From NCBI RefSeq assembly GCF_002929215.1, contig NZ_PJII01000002.1, forward strand, positions 336,753-400,752: a stretch of 64,000 nt of DNA, read 5' to 3'. A model generated the notes under the pieces. That model saw only the letters and a list, made by a program, of their open reading frames with translations. It did not search any database and was not told where the DNA came from. Below are positions 34,363 through 42,870 of this stretch, piece by piece. Source of the stretch: Arthrobacter sp. ZGTC412. GTDB taxonomy: Bacteria; Actinomycetota; Actinomycetes; Actinomycetales; Micrococcaceae. Numbering within the stretch: the stretch's first letter is position 1; every line of letters starts with the position of its first letter. A program made the translations under genes and the position numbers.

Positions 34363-34824
34363 ATGTCTGCAACCATCGAGAGCCCGCGCAGCGGGCGTAT
34401 CGCCCCCCAGTACCGCCGCACCGGCGGAAGCCGGGGCAACTTCGAGATGATCGCCTGGCTGTTCATGCGGCTCTCCGGCGTGGTGCTGGTAGTCCTCATC
34501 TTCGGCCACCTCTTTGTGAACCTTTTGGTGGGTGAAGGCATCCACGCCATCGACTTCGGCTTTGTTGCCGGCAAGTGGGCCGACCCGTTCTGGCAGTTCT
34601 GGGATCTCACCATGCTCTGGCTCGCCATGCTGCACGGCACCAACGGCGTCCGCACCATCATCAACGACTACGCCGAAAAGGATTCCACCCGTCGCTGGCT
34701 GAAGACGGTCCTCTACTCGGCCACCGTCGTCATCATCGTGCTGGGCACCCTGGTGATCTTCACCTTCAACCCGTGCCCCGTGGTTGACGGCGTTCCCCTG
34801 CCTGGCGGATTCTGCCCTGCCTAG
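34363..34824 (+). CDS. sdhD: Succinate dehydrogenase hydrophobic membrane anchor
   Basis: A 153-residue subunit with three membrane segments, beginning 3 bp after sdhC. An N-terminal cytoplasmic part of about 30 basic residues precedes MIAWLFMRLSGVVLVVLIFGH. The segment LHGTNGVRTIINDY near residue 88 carries the second candidate heme His. SdhC has the same HxxNGxR pattern. The final residues FTFNPCPVVDGVPLPGG lie outside or at the membrane surface. Confidence 0.93.
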   Translation: MSATIESPRSGRIAPQYRRTGGSRGNFEMIAWLFMRLSGVVLVVLIFGHLFVNLLVGEGIHAIDFGFVAGKWADPFWQFWDLTMLWLAMLHGTNGVRTIINDYAEKDSTRRWLKTVLYSATVVIIVLGTLVIFTFNPCPVVDGVPLPGGFCPA

Positions 34825-34840
34825 CACCGGCAGCATCCCG

Positions 34841-34871
34841 GGCCCGCGGGTACAACCGCGGGCCTTGTTTT
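34841..34871 (+). terminator. Intra-operon terminator-like hairpin between sdhD and sdhA
   Basis: GGCCCGCGG (34841-34849) pairs with CCGCGGGCC (34856-34864) around GTACAA and is followed by TTGTTTT. It has the form of an intrinsic terminator 17 bp after the sdhD stop, yet sdhA and sdhB lie downstream in the same direction. A weaker CGGGC-AAC-GCCCG hairpin follows at 34878-34890. Confidence 0.75.
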
Positions 34872-34932
34872 GCGGAGCGGGCAACGCCCGACCGTTGTTT
34901 TATAGCGAATTTTGAGAGAAAGAGCGTCTGGT

Positions 34933-36732
34933 ATGCAGGTCCATAAGTACGACGTCGTCATCGTCGGTGCCGGTGGCGCTGGCATGCGCGCCGCGATCGA
35001 GTCCGGTCAACGCGCCCGCACAGCAGTACTGACCAAGCTCTACCCCACCCGCTCGCACACCGGTGCGGCGCAGGGTGGCATGTGCGCAGCCCTTGCCAAT
35101 GTCGAGGAAGACAACTGGGAGTGGCACACGTTCGACACCGTTAAGGGCGGCGACTACCTGGTTGACCAGGACGCCGCAGAGGTCATGGCCAAAGAGGCCA
35201 TCGACGCCGTGCTGGACCTGGAAAAGATGGGCCTGCCGTTCAACCGTACGCCCGAAGGACGCATTGACCAGCGCCGGTTTGGCGGTCACACCCGCGACCA
35301 CGGCAAGGCTCCCGTCCGCCGCGCATGCTACGCCGCGGACCGCACCGGCCACATGATCCTGCAGACGCTGTACCAAAACTGCGTCAAGCACAACGTCGAG
35401 TTCTACAACGAGTACTACGTCCTGGACCTGCTGACGGTCGAAGAGGACGCCATCCGCGAGGACGGCACGCCGTACAAGCAGAAGCGCGTTGCCGGTGTGG
35501 TCTCCTACGACCTCGCATCCGGTGAGCTGCACGTGTTCCAGGCCAAGTCCGTGGTGTTCGCCTCAGGCGGCGCCGGCAAGGTCTTCAAGACCACCTCCAA
35601 CGCCCACACCCTCACCGGTGACGGCATGGGTATCGCGTTCCGCCGCGGCATCCCCCTGGAGGACATGGAGTTCTTCCAGTTCCACCCGACCGGCCTCGCC
35701 GGCCTGGGCATCCTGCTTTCCGAAGCCGCCCGCGGTGAAGGCGCCATCCTCCGCAACTCGGAAGGTGAGCGCTTCATGGAGCGCTACGCCCCCACCATCA
35801 AGGACCTGGCGCCCCGTGACATCGTGGCCCGCTCCATGGCCAACGAGGTCCGCGAAGGCCGTGGCTGCGGCCCGAACAAGGACTACGTCCTCCTGGACCT
35901 CACGCACCTGGAACCTGCGCACATCGATGCCAAGCTCCCGGACATCACCGAGTTCGCCCGCACATACTTGGGTGTGGAGCCCTACACGGAGCCGGTTCCC
36001 GTTTTCCCGACGGCGCACTATGCCATGGGCGGCATCCCCACCAACATCACCACCGAAGTCCTGCAGGACAACGACACCGTGATCCCCGGCCTTTATGCAG
36101 CCGGCGAGGTTGCGTGCGTCTCCGTGCACGGCTCCAACCGCCTGGGCACCAACTCGCTGCTGGACATCAACGTGTTTGGCAAGCGGGCCGGCATCGCCGC
36201 GGCTGAATACGCCAAGACGGCTGATTTTGTGGAGTTGCCGGCGAACCCGGTGGCGTACACCACCGAACTGCTGGACATTGCCCGCAACGGCATTGGCGAA
36301 GAAAAAGTGGCTGTGATCCGCAAGGAACTGCAGGACACTATGGATGCCAACATGCAGGTGTTCCGTACCGCCGAGACTTTGAACCAGGTGCTGCGCGACA
36401 TCGCCTCCTTCGAGGAGCGGTACAAGCGCATCAACGTCCAGGACAAGGGCAAGCGCTTCAACCTTGACCTGCTGGAGGCCGTTGAGCTGGGCTTCCTGCT
36501 GGAACTGGCGAAGGTGATGACCGTGGCAGCCCTGCACCGCGAGGAATCCCGGGGCGGACACTTCCGCGAGGACTTCCCGGAACGAAACGACGAGAAATTC
36601 ATGAAGCACTCCATGGCGTACAAGGATGACCACGCCCCTGCGGACGGATCGGCAGAAGCTATTGCTGGTATCCGCCTGGCTACCAAGCCGGTTGTCTTTA
36701 CCCGCTACGAGCCGATGGTGAGGAAGTACTAA
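34933..36732 (+). CDS. sdhA: Succinate dehydrogenase flavoprotein subunit
   Basis: A 599-residue catalytic subunit that oxidises succinate to fumarate. It has the FAD-binding VVIVGAGGAGMRAAIESG, the covalent-flavin His region RSHTGAAQGGMCAA, RRFGGHTRDHGKAPVRRAC, the substrate-site HPTGLAGLGIL and NGGR-like elements, and the C-terminal MTVAALHREESRGGHFRED. ATG 34933 was chosen over 34912, giving the usual MQVHKYDVVIVG start; GAGAAAGAG is upstream. It is preceded by a terminator-like hairpin and followed 1 bp later by sdhB. Confidence 0.97.
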   Translation: MQVHKYDVVIVGAGGAGMRAAIESGQRARTAVLTKLYPTRSHTGAAQGGMCAALANVEEDNWEWHTFDTVKGGDYLVDQDAAEVMAKEAIDAVLDLEKMGLPFNRTPEGRIDQRRFGGHTRDHGKAPVRRACYAADRTGHMILQTLYQNCVKHNVEFYNEYYVLDLLTVEEDAIREDGTPYKQKRVAGVVSYDLASGELHVFQAKSVVFASGGAGKVFKTTSNAHTLTGDGMGIAFRRGIPLEDMEFFQFHPTGLAGLGILLSEAARGEGAILRNSEGERFMERYAPTIKDLAPRDIVARSMANEVREGRGCGPNKDYVLLDLTHLEPAHIDAKLPDITEFARTYLGVEPYTEPVPVFPTAHYAMGGIPTNITTEVLQDNDTVIPGLYAAGEVACVSVHGSNRLGTNSLLDINVFGKRAGIAAAEYAKTADFVELPANPVAYTTELLDIARNGIGEEKVAVIRKELQDTMDANMQVFRTAETLNQVLRDIASFEERYKRINVQDKGKRFNLDLLEAVELGFLLELAKVMTVAALHREESRGGHFREDFPERNDEKFMKHSMAYKDDHAPADGSAEAIAGIRLATKPVVFTRYEPMVRKY

Positions 36733-36733
36733 G

Positions 36734-37516
36734 ATGACCGCTGAAACCGCTGAGCCAGCCTCAAAGATTGAACTGCCTGCCGGCGTCGGCGGTGGCGGCG
36801 AAATCCCCACGTTTGATGTGCACCTGCGTGTTCGCCGGTACAACCCCGAGGTTTCCGAGGAAGCCACCTGGGATGACTTCCACCTCACCATGTACGGCAC
36901 GGACCGTGTCCTGGATGCCTTGCACAAGGTGAAGTGGGAGACGGACGGAAGCCTCTCGTTCCGCCGCTCCTGCGCCCACGGCGTCTGCGGTTCGGACGCC
37001 ATGCGCATCAACGGACGCAACCGCCTCGCCTGCAAGACACTCCTGAAGGACCTGGACACGTCCAAGCCCATCACCGTGGAGCCCATCAAGGGCCTGCCGG
37101 TGGAGAAGGACCTCATCGTGGACATGGAGCCGTTCTTCCAGTCCTACCGCGAGGTTATGCCGTTCCTCATCAACAAGGGCCACGAACCCACCAAGGAACG
37201 CCTTCAGTCCGCCGAAGACCGTGAGCGCTTTGATGACACCACCAAGTGCATCCTTTGCGCCGCGTGCACGTCCTCCTGCCCGGTATTCTGGACCGACGGC
37301 CAGTACTTCGGCCCGGCAGCAATCGTCAACGCGCACCGCTTCATCTTCGATTCACGCGATGACGCCGGCGACATGCGCCTGGAGATCCTCAACGACAAGG
37401 AAGGCGTGTGGCGCTGCCGCACCACCTTCAACTGCTCGGAAGCATGCCCCCGCGGCATCCAGGTAACCCAGGCCATCCAAGAGGTCAAGCAGGCCATTCT
37501 CTCCCGTAAGATCTGA
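36734..37516 (+). CDS. sdhB: Succinate dehydrogenase iron-sulfur subunit
   Basis: A 260-residue electron-transfer subunit with three clusters: [2Fe-2S] ligands in RRSCAHGVCGSDAM plus LACKT near residue 76-98, [4Fe-4S] ligands in CILCAACTSSCPVFW near residue 172, and [3Fe-4S] ligands in FNCSEACPRGIQVT near residue 234. The start codon follows the sdhA stop by one base. The operon ends with a strong terminator 14 bp downstream. Confidence 0.97.
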   Translation: MTAETAEPASKIELPAGVGGGGEIPTFDVHLRVRRYNPEVSEEATWDDFHLTMYGTDRVLDALHKVKWETDGSLSFRRSCAHGVCGSDAMRINGRNRLACKTLLKDLDTSKPITVEPIKGLPVEKDLIVDMEPFFQSYREVMPFLINKGHEPTKERLQSAEDRERFDDTTKCILCAACTSSCPVFWTDGQYFGPAAIVNAHRFIFDSRDDAGDMRLEILNDKEGVWRCRTTFNCSEACPRGIQVTQAIQEVKQAILSRKI

Positions 37517-37530
37517 CAAAGGATTTAGCG

Positions 37531-37578
37531 GACGACGGCGCTGTCCCCCACCTGAGGGGGACAGCGCCGTCGTCGTTT
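37531..37578 (+). terminator. Terminator of sdhCDAB
   Basis: A perfect 19-bp stem, GACGACGGCGCTGTCCCCC (37531-37549) with its complement at 37556-37574, encloses a 6-nt loop and is followed by TTT. Confidence 0.93.
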
Positions 37579-37679
37579 CAGCAGTTGAGCACCTCCGGAT
37601 GAGCTATCAGATTTGGTCCCCAAACACCGGTTTGGGAACGAGAACTGATGGGGCATCCGCATCAAAGAAAGGGGACGCC

Positions 37680-38450
37680 GTGTCCCGCTCTGAAAAAGTT
37701 TCCTTTGCAGGTTCCACCGGCGAGATGCTCTCCGGCATCATCGACGTTCCCGAGGGCCCGGTGAAAGGTTGGGGGGTCTTCTCCCACGGGTTCACGCTGG
37801 GCAAGGACGCGCCGTCTGCTTCGCGCATGTGCAAGGCGCTGGCGGACAGCGGCGTGGGCATGCTGCGGTTCGATAACCTGGGCCTCGGCGGTTCGGCCGG
37901 CGAGTGGTCTGCGGGTTCCTTCAGCCACAAGGTGGCGGATACGGTAAAGGCCGCGGAGTTTATGCGGAGCGAGGGAAAACAAATTTCCCTGCTGGTGGGC
38001 CATTCCTTCGGCGGCGCCGCAGTGCTGGCTGCTGCCCGGGAGATTCCCGAGCTCGACGCCGTCGCTACCGTCGGGGCACCTTTCTCACCCAAGCACGTGG
38101 CGCACGTTTTCGACGCTGCGCTGGACAAGATCCTGAATGAAGGCAGCGCCGAGGTGGACCTCGGCGGGAAACGGGTGGAGATCCGCAAGCACTTTGTGGA
38201 GGACCTGGAGAACGCCGACCTGACTGACTGCATCAAGCAGCTGCACAAGCCGCTGATGGTGCTGCACTCCCCCACGGACAACACTGTGGGCATCGAGAAT
38301 GCCAGCACCATCTTCCAGACGGCACGGCATCCGCGGAACTTCGTGTCCCTCGAAGGCAGTGACCATCTCCTGACCGGAAAGGGCCAGGCCGCACGGGCCG
38401 CCCGGATTATCGCTGCCTGGGCCGACCAATACCTCGACGCCGCCCCGTAG
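37680..38450 (+). CDS. Alpha/beta hydrolase
   Basis: A 256-residue hydrolase. The nucleophile elbow is GHSFGGAA with Ser near residue 107, the acid is Asp in HSPTDNTVG and the His is in GSDHLL. An oxyanion region FSHGFTLGKDAPSA lies near residue 36. Related domains occur fused to OsmC-like peroxidases; here there is no OsmC part. GTG 37680 was chosen for its AAAGGGGA ribosome binding site. Its 3' end overlaps the convergent YihY gene by 44 bp. The substrate is unknown. Confidence 0.87.
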   Translation: MSRSEKVSFAGSTGEMLSGIIDVPEGPVKGWGVFSHGFTLGKDAPSASRMCKALADSGVGMLRFDNLGLGGSAGEWSAGSFSHKVADTVKAAEFMRSEGKQISLLVGHSFGGAAVLAAAREIPELDAVATVGAPFSPKHVAHVFDAALDKILNEGSAEVDLGGKRVEIRKHFVEDLENADLTDCIKQLHKPLMVLHSPTDNTVGIENASTIFQTARHPRNFVSLEGSDHLLTGKGQAARAARIIAAWADQYLDAAP

Positions 38451-39498
38451 CCGGGGCGGCGGTGTCCGGATGGACCGAGGCCTTGCCCGGCTGGACAGGC
38501 ACCTTTCCCGGCTGGACAGGCACCTTTCCCGGCTGGACCTGGCGGGCTCCCCACGTGCCCTTCCCGTGCCCCGAGGACTGGTTCTTGAGGTCGGCCTCCC
38601 GGATGGCGGCCCATCCTGCCGAGATGAGGTAGACCTGGCTCACCAGGTTGAACCAAATCAGCAGGCCGATGATGATGGCGAACGGCGCCAGCAGGGGGTT
38701 GCGGGTTGCTCCGGCAAGCAGCTCTGTGCTGAACACCTGAAGTACCGTGGTGCCCAGCGCCGCCAGGACGGTGCCTTCGAGCAGGGCCCGGCGGGACAAC
38801 TTCAAGCTGCCCGCGAACCGGAACATGATCAGCGCCGTAACCCAGCTCAACACCAACGGCACCGTAATCTTGATGGAGGTAGTCAGCGGACCGGCCAGCG
38901 CGTCGTCGAGCTGCAGGAAGTCCGAAATCCACCCCGCCGCGGTGCCGAAGACCAGGGACGCTCCGGCGCTGATGACCAGTGCTACTCCGAGCAGAAGCAG
39001 GGTGCCTGCGTCGCGCAGTTTCAGCAGGATGGGGTTGACCAGCAGCGGAGGTAGGACCATAACGGCGCGCAGCCCGTCGCGAAGCCCGGCAATCCAGCGC
39101 AGGGACGTAAAGACGGTTACTGCTGCGGCGATGGTTGCTGTCCAGCCGAGCCCGTCCGGGTTAAGCAGGTCCAGCGGATCGACGAGCCCTTCACCGCCGT
39201 TCAGCTTCAGAAGTCCGGGCGCACTCTGGGCCACGCTGCCGATGATGGTGTCCAGGAGCGCAGGCTGTCCGCGCAGCACCAGCCCGGCGATGGAGAAGCC
39301 GGTGGTGAGCAGTCCGGTGATGGAAAAGAACATGTTGAAGCCGATGCCGGCGCTCATCAGCGGGCCGTGCTGAAGGGAGTAATGCCGGAACGCGCGCATG
39401 GGGCGAAGTGCGTTGAGGCGGGCAACGAGCCACTGGAAGGTGGCCATCAGGGTGGCGAACAGACCGCTCCCTGCCCTGCGTGCCTTGCCCAGCTCCAT
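38407..39498 (-). CDS. YihY/BrkB-family inner membrane protein
   Basis: A polytopic protein of about 363 residues if started at ATG 39498. It has the family pattern LMSAGIGFNMFFSITGLLTTG near residue 45, several hydrophobic segments, and FAIIIGLLIWFNLVSQVYLISAGWAA near residue 300. It was once annotated ribonuclease BN, but the family function is not established. The C-terminal tail is basic and Pro-rich with a VQPGK repeat. The start is uncertain: no ribosome binding site is evident, and the frame stays open through the upstream gene to 39672. The 3' end overlaps the hydrolase gene in antisense. Confidence 0.82.
   Translation of the reverse strand: MELGKARRAGSGLFATLMATFQWLVARLNALRPMRAFRHYSLQHGPLMSAGIGFNMFFSITGLLTTGFSIAGLVLRGQPALLDTIIGSVAQSAPGLLKLNGGEGLVDPLDLLNPDGLGWTATIAAAVTVFTSLRWIAGLRDGLRAVMVLPPLLVNPILLKLRDAGTLLLLGVALVISAGASLVFGTAAGWISDFLQLDDALAGPLTTSIKITVPLVLSWVTALIMFRFAGSLKLSRRALLEGTVLAALGTTVLQVFSTELLAGATRNPLLAPFAIIIGLLIWFNLVSQVYLISAGWAAIREADLKNQSSGHGKGTWGARQVQPGKVPVQPGKVPVQPGKASVHPDTAAPATGRRRGIGRPRQR
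38480..38545 (-). repeat. 24-bp tandem repeat in the YihY C-terminal tail
   Basis: GGCTGGACAGGCACCTTTCC-type units (24 bp, about 2.5 copies, plus-strand reading) encode VQPGKVP repeats in the cytoplasmic tail. The unit keeps frame, so copy number can vary without breaking the gene. Confidence 0.8.
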
Positions 39499-39535
39499 CT
39501 GCTTTTGGATGACGGCGAGCTTTAGCCGGGCCTGC

Positions 39536-40201
39536 TCAGTGGGAAGTGGCTGTTCTTCCGCTTGCTTCGGTGGCTGTGTCCGCGGCGGCGTCCGTGAATC
39601 TGGTGCCGGCGTCGTTGTCAGTTTCGGTCCCAAAGTCCAGCTCTTCCCGTAGCTGCCAGATGCCGTCAGCATCGTGCTCGTAAAGTCCCATGCTAACCAC
39701 GGGGAACGTAGCCCTGTAGTTCTTCAGCACCGTTTCGGCTTCATCGAGGCTTTCCGGGGCGACGTCGTGGGCGATGGTGACGTGCGGGTGGTAGGCGAAG
39801 GGCAGTTCGCGCTGGAGCGGGCCCTGCTGCAGCTTTTCGTGCAGGTCAACACAGTCCGCGAAGCCGTCCTCCACGTTGATGAAGACCACGGGCGAAACCG
39901 GACGGAACGTCCCGGTCCCGGCGATGGTGACCATAAACGGGCTTTGATTCCGTGCCACCTGCCGGACATGCTCCTGGGTGGCCTCCCAGTCCTGGGTTGG
40001 AGTGGTGGTGACCAGTGTGATGTGGGCCGGAACCACGTCCGCGAGAGGGTCGCCGAACGAAGCCCGCCAGCGCTGCAGCTCTTCAGCCACATCCGGTGGA
40101 AAGCCCAGGATGACGCCCACACTGACGTCTTCCGCACGGTTCGCGCCGGCAACCTTCCTGCCGGTGGCCGCCGCTGGGTCGCCTTGGGGGTTACTGGACA
40201 T
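39536..40201 (-). CDS. 2'-5' RNA ligase family protein (2H phosphoesterase)
   Basis: A 221-residue 2H-superfamily protein with both catalytic HxT motifs, HITLVT near residue 60 and HVTIAH near residue 138, and VSVGVILGFPPDV at the start of the fold. Enzymes of this class act on 2'-5' or cyclic phosphodiester bonds in RNA or nucleotides; the in-vivo substrate is not known. ATG 40201 has AAAGGTGG 6 nt upstream and was preferred. ATG 40258, just after the trpS stop, is an alternative giving 240 residues. The C-terminal 35 residues are acidic and Ala/Thr-rich. Confidence 0.8.
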   Translation of the reverse strand: MSSNPQGDPAAATGRKVAGANRAEDVSVGVILGFPPDVAEELQRWRASFGDPLADVVPAHITLVTTTPTQDWEATQEHVRQVARNQSPFMVTIAGTGTFRPVSPVVFINVEDGFADCVDLHEKLQQGPLQRELPFAYHPHVTIAHDVAPESLDEAETVLKNYRATFPVVSMGLYEHDADGIWQLREELDFGTETDNDAGTRFTDAAADTATEASGRTATSH

Positions 40202-40262
40202 TCCCGCCACCTTTGTGGAGCGGGAGCCTTCCCTCGCGGTGACTTTGCTGGATGGCATGGCG

Positions 40263-41306
40263 CTAGCGGACTCCTGCAAGGGAGAAGGACGGAAGGAAGC
40301 CCATGCGCTCGTAAACCTGGCCAAGAGTTACGGAAGCGATTTCACGGGCACGCTCGGCGCCGTGCGCCAGCAGCCTGTCCAGTTCCGCCGGGTCTGACAT
40401 CAGCTCGTTCGTGCGGTCACGGAGCGGCGTGACGAACTCCACCACCACCTCAGCGAGGTCCACCTTCAGGTGGCCGTACATCTTCCCCTGATACTCGGCT
40501 TCGAGTTCCGCCACCGACTTACCCGTCAGGGACGAATAAATGGTCAGCAGGTTCGAGACGCCGGGCTTTTCTTCAGAGTCGAACCGGATTTCCGTCCCGG
40601 CATCAGTCACTGCGGACTTGATGCGCTTGGCCGCGATCTTGGGGTCTTCCAGCAGCTGGATGGCACCGTTGGGCGACTCCCCGGTCTTGGACATCTTGGC
40701 GCTGGGGTTCTGAAGGTCGTAAATCTTGGCGCGTTCCTTGACGATGGTGGCCTCCGGAACGGTGAACGTGGCGCCGAACCTCGTGTTGAAGCGCTGGGCC
40801 AGGTTCCGGGTCAGCTCCAGGTGCTGGCGCTGGTCCTCTCCCACCGGTACCAGGTCCGTCTGGTACAGCAGGATGTCCGCGGCCATGAGGGTGGGGTAGG
40901 CGAACAGCCCCAGGGTGGCGGCGTCGGCGCCGGACTTCTGGGTCTTGTCCTTGAACTGGGTCATCCGGGAGGCTTCACCGAAACCGGTGATGCAGTTCAA
41001 GGCCCAGGCCAGCTGCGCGTGCTCGGGCACGTGGGACTGGACGAAGAAGATGCTTTTGTCCGGGTCGATGCCTGCCGCAATGTATTGGGCAGCCACGATG
41101 CGGGTGCGCCTGGCCAGTTCGGAGGGGTCGAAGTCCACGGTGATGGCGTGCAGGTCCGGGATGAAGAAAACGGCGTCGTATTCGGCCTGCATGTCCACCC
41201 AGTTGCGGACGGCGCCGATGTAGTTGCCCAGGTGCAGCGAGTCCGCTGTGGGCTTGGCGCCTGAGAGGATGCGCTTCTTGGTTGCCGTGGAAGTCTGGCT
41301 AGTCAT
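40263..41306 (-). CDS. trpS: Tryptophanyl-tRNA synthetase
   Basis: A 347-residue class I synthetase charging tRNA-Trp. It has the HIGH-equivalent [13 protein letters not shown] near residue 22, the KMSKS loop KMSKTGES near residue 203, and tryptophan-site residues in the [11 protein letters not shown] and [18 protein letters not shown] regions. The C-terminal [23 protein letters not shown] is typical. It starts at ATG 41306, 20 bp after the xth stop. Confidence 0.96.
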   Translation of the reverse strand: MTSQTSTATKKRILSGAKPTADSLHLGNYIGAVRNWVDMQAEYDAVFFIPDLHAITVDFDPSELARRTRIVAAQYIAAGIDPDKSIFFVQSHVPEHAQLAWALNCITGFGEASRMTQFKDKTQKSGADAATLGLFAYPTLMAADILLYQTDLVPVGEDQRQHLELTRNLAQRFNTRFGATFTVPEATIVKERAKIYDLQNPSAKMSKTGESPNGAIQLLEDPKIAAKRIKSAVTDAGTEIRFDSEEKPGVSNLLTIYSSLTGKSVAELEAEYQGKMYGHLKVDLAEVVVEFVTPLRDRTNELMSDPAELDRLLAHGAERAREIASVTLGQVYERMGFLPSFSLAGVR

Positions 41307-41326
41307 GGGGAGGAAACCTTCGGGGC

Positions 41327-42160
41327 TCAGAGCTGGTAATCCACTACCAGCGGGGCATGGTCAGAGAAGCGTGTGTCCCACGAGGCCGCCCGGTCCACCA
41401 CCGCGGAGATGGCGGCGGAAGCCAGTTCGGGGGTGGCCAGGTGGTAGTCAATGCGCCAGCCTGTGTCGTTGTCGAACGCCTTCCCGCGCTGGGACCACCA
41501 CGTGTAGGGCCCGTCCACGTCGCCGGCAAGGTTGCGGTGGACGTCCTGCCAGCCGATCTCCTCGCCGAAGAACCTGTCAAAGTAGGCGCGTTCTTCCGGC
41601 AGGTGGCCCGCCTTCTTGACGTTGCCTTTTGAGTTCCTGATGTCACGGGGTGTGTGGGCCACGTTGAGGTCCCCCACCACCAGGGCGTGGTCGCTGTGCT
41701 TGGTCAGTTCCGGGAGGCGGGTGCTCATGACGTCGAGGAACCGGAATTTGTCATCCTGTTTGGGTGTGCCCACCTCGCCGGAGTGGACGTAGGCGCTTGC
41801 AACAGTGAGCTGGACAGGGTGTCCGGCTGCGTCGGCGAACCGGAAGTCGGCCTCCACCCAGCGGCCGGCGGTAGCGAAGTAATCGTCGCCGATGCCGTTC
41901 CGCGTTTCGAGGGGTTCTTCCCGGGAAGCGATTGCGACGCCGGCACGGCCCTTGGCTTCAGCCTCGGCATGCAGGATGTGCCAGCCGTCGCCCAGCAGCT
42001 GCCGGACGATGGCGTCGGGGGCGCGGACTTCCTGCAGGCAGAGGATGTCCACTTCGCGCGGCTCGAGCCACGCCGCCATGCCGTTTTTGTAAGCGGCCCG
42101 AAGGCCGTTGACATTAACGGATGCGATGCGAAGGTGGTCCTTCTTCAATGCCGAGATCAC
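41327..42160 (-). CDS. xth: Exodeoxyribonuclease III (AP endonuclease family)
   Basis: A 277-residue EEP-family nuclease for abasic-site repair. It has [16 protein letters not shown], the metal Glu in [23 protein letters not shown] near residue 165, [12 protein letters not shown], and the final catalytic His in [11 protein letters not shown]. The start at GTG 42160 was preferred to 42169 because a TAGAGT -10 box lies 7 nt upstream, giving a leaderless mRNA. The first three bases of that box are the stop codon of the preceding gene. Confidence 0.93.
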   Translation of the reverse strand: MISALKKDHLRIASVNVNGLRAAYKNGMAAWLEPREVDILCLQEVRAPDAIVRQLLGDGWHILHAEAEAKGRAGVAIASREEPLETRNGIGDDYFATAGRWVEADFRFADAAGHPVQLTVASAYVHSGEVGTPKQDDKFRFLDVMSTRLPELTKHSDHALVVGDLNVAHTPRDIRNSKGNVKKAGHLPEERAYFDRFFGEEIGWQDVHRNLAGDVDGPYTWWSQRGKAFDNDTGWRIDYHLATPELASAAISAVVDRAASWDTRFSDHAPLVVDYQL

Positions 42161-42173
42161 CCGCTCCACTCTA
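42161..42173 (-). promoter_or_regulatory. Leaderless -10 box of xth overlapping the upstream stop codon
   Basis: TAGAGT (complement of 42168-42173) begins with the TAG stop of the membrane-protein gene and ends 7 nt before GTG 42160. Confidence 0.65.
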
Positions 42174-42731
42174 GTCGATGATGGTTCCGGTGACCGGCTC
42201 TCCGCTGCCGCCGGAGGACTTGATCATGTCCCTGGCATTCGTGGCTGTGATCTCGATGGTTTCCAGGGCCCGGTTGATGGTGTCCTGGTTGGCGGCCGCA
42301 CCCTTGGCACGTTCCTCCTCCACCACGCGGATCTGCACCTGGACGATTTTAAAGGAGTGGTCCAGCTTGAGGTCGCGGACCTCTTCGGCCTGGCTGCGCT
42401 CGGCAACAACACGGGTTCCGCCCTGGTCGACGTAGGAGGACGGCCCGCGTCCGGCGGCTGTGGTGAAGGCGTTCTGGGCTTCAGTCAGCTTGGCTCCGGC
42501 CTTCTTGGCGGCCTTCTGGATGCTGAAGACAACGAAGCATGCGAGAGCGAGCCAGAAGGCGGCGATGACGGCAACAACCCAGCCCACGACGTCGTTCTGG
42601 TTGGCCGCAAAGATGACGGCCACCACGAACGCGGTGACGAGGACCATCAGTCCGGGCCCGCTGATTCGAAACATGGAGAATCCGCCCCTGGCGGGTTTGG
42701 AGGATGACTTGGAGCTGCCCAGAGATTGCAT
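42171..42731 (-). CDS. Small two-helix membrane protein of unknown function
   Basis: A 186-residue protein I do not recognise. A short basic N-terminus is followed by two close hydrophobic helices (LMVLVTAFVVAVIFAANQ and GWVVAVIAAFWLALACFVVF, residues 28-70). Then comes a charged, probably helical cytoplasmic part with AKKAGAKLTEAQNAF and IVQVQIRVVEEERAKG, and a C-terminus ending GTIID. The ATG at 42731 has GAGAAT 6 nt upstream, a weak leaderless-type -10 box. It stands between the 70-bp palindrome and xth. Confidence 0.75.
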   Translation of the reverse strand: MQSLGSSKSSSKPARGGFSMFRISGPGLMVLVTAFVVAVIFAANQNDVVGWVVAVIAAFWLALACFVVFSIQKAAKKAGAKLTEAQNAFTTAAGRGPSSYVDQGGTRVVAERSQAEEVRDLKLDHSFKIVQVQIRVVEEERAKGAAANQDTINRALETIEITATNARDMIKSSGGSGEPVTGTIID

Positions 42732-42800
42732 GGACCCATTCTCTCAAATGCCGGCGTATGCTCCCGCCGCCTTCCACCCCCGGCGAACAACCCCCTCCCC

Positions 42801-42870
42801 CTCCCAACTGACTCGCACTTAACGCTCCCAACATGCGTTTTGAGGACGTTAAGTGCCAGTTAGTTGGGAG
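42801..42870. repeat. 70-bp palindromic element, REP-like
   Basis: Two 24-nt arms (42801-42824 and 42847-42870) are inverted copies matching at 22 of 24 positions. They carry CTCCCAACT/AGTTGGGAG outside and CACTTAACG/CGTTAAGTG inside. The 22-nt centre is also partly self-complementary. The right arm abuts the stop codon of the ABC-2 permease gene at 42871. It looks like a dispersed palindromic repeat that now serves as terminator for the exporter operon. Copy number elsewhere cannot be seen here. Confidence 0.8.

Noticed and set aside
35563-37125. 520-codon open frame antisense to sdhA and sdhB
   Set aside because: It spans two well-supported genes and has no family resemblance.
42801-42870. 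Insertion sequence end or integrase attachment site
   Set aside because: No transposase, target duplication or integrase is nearby; a self-contained palindrome fits a REP-like element better.
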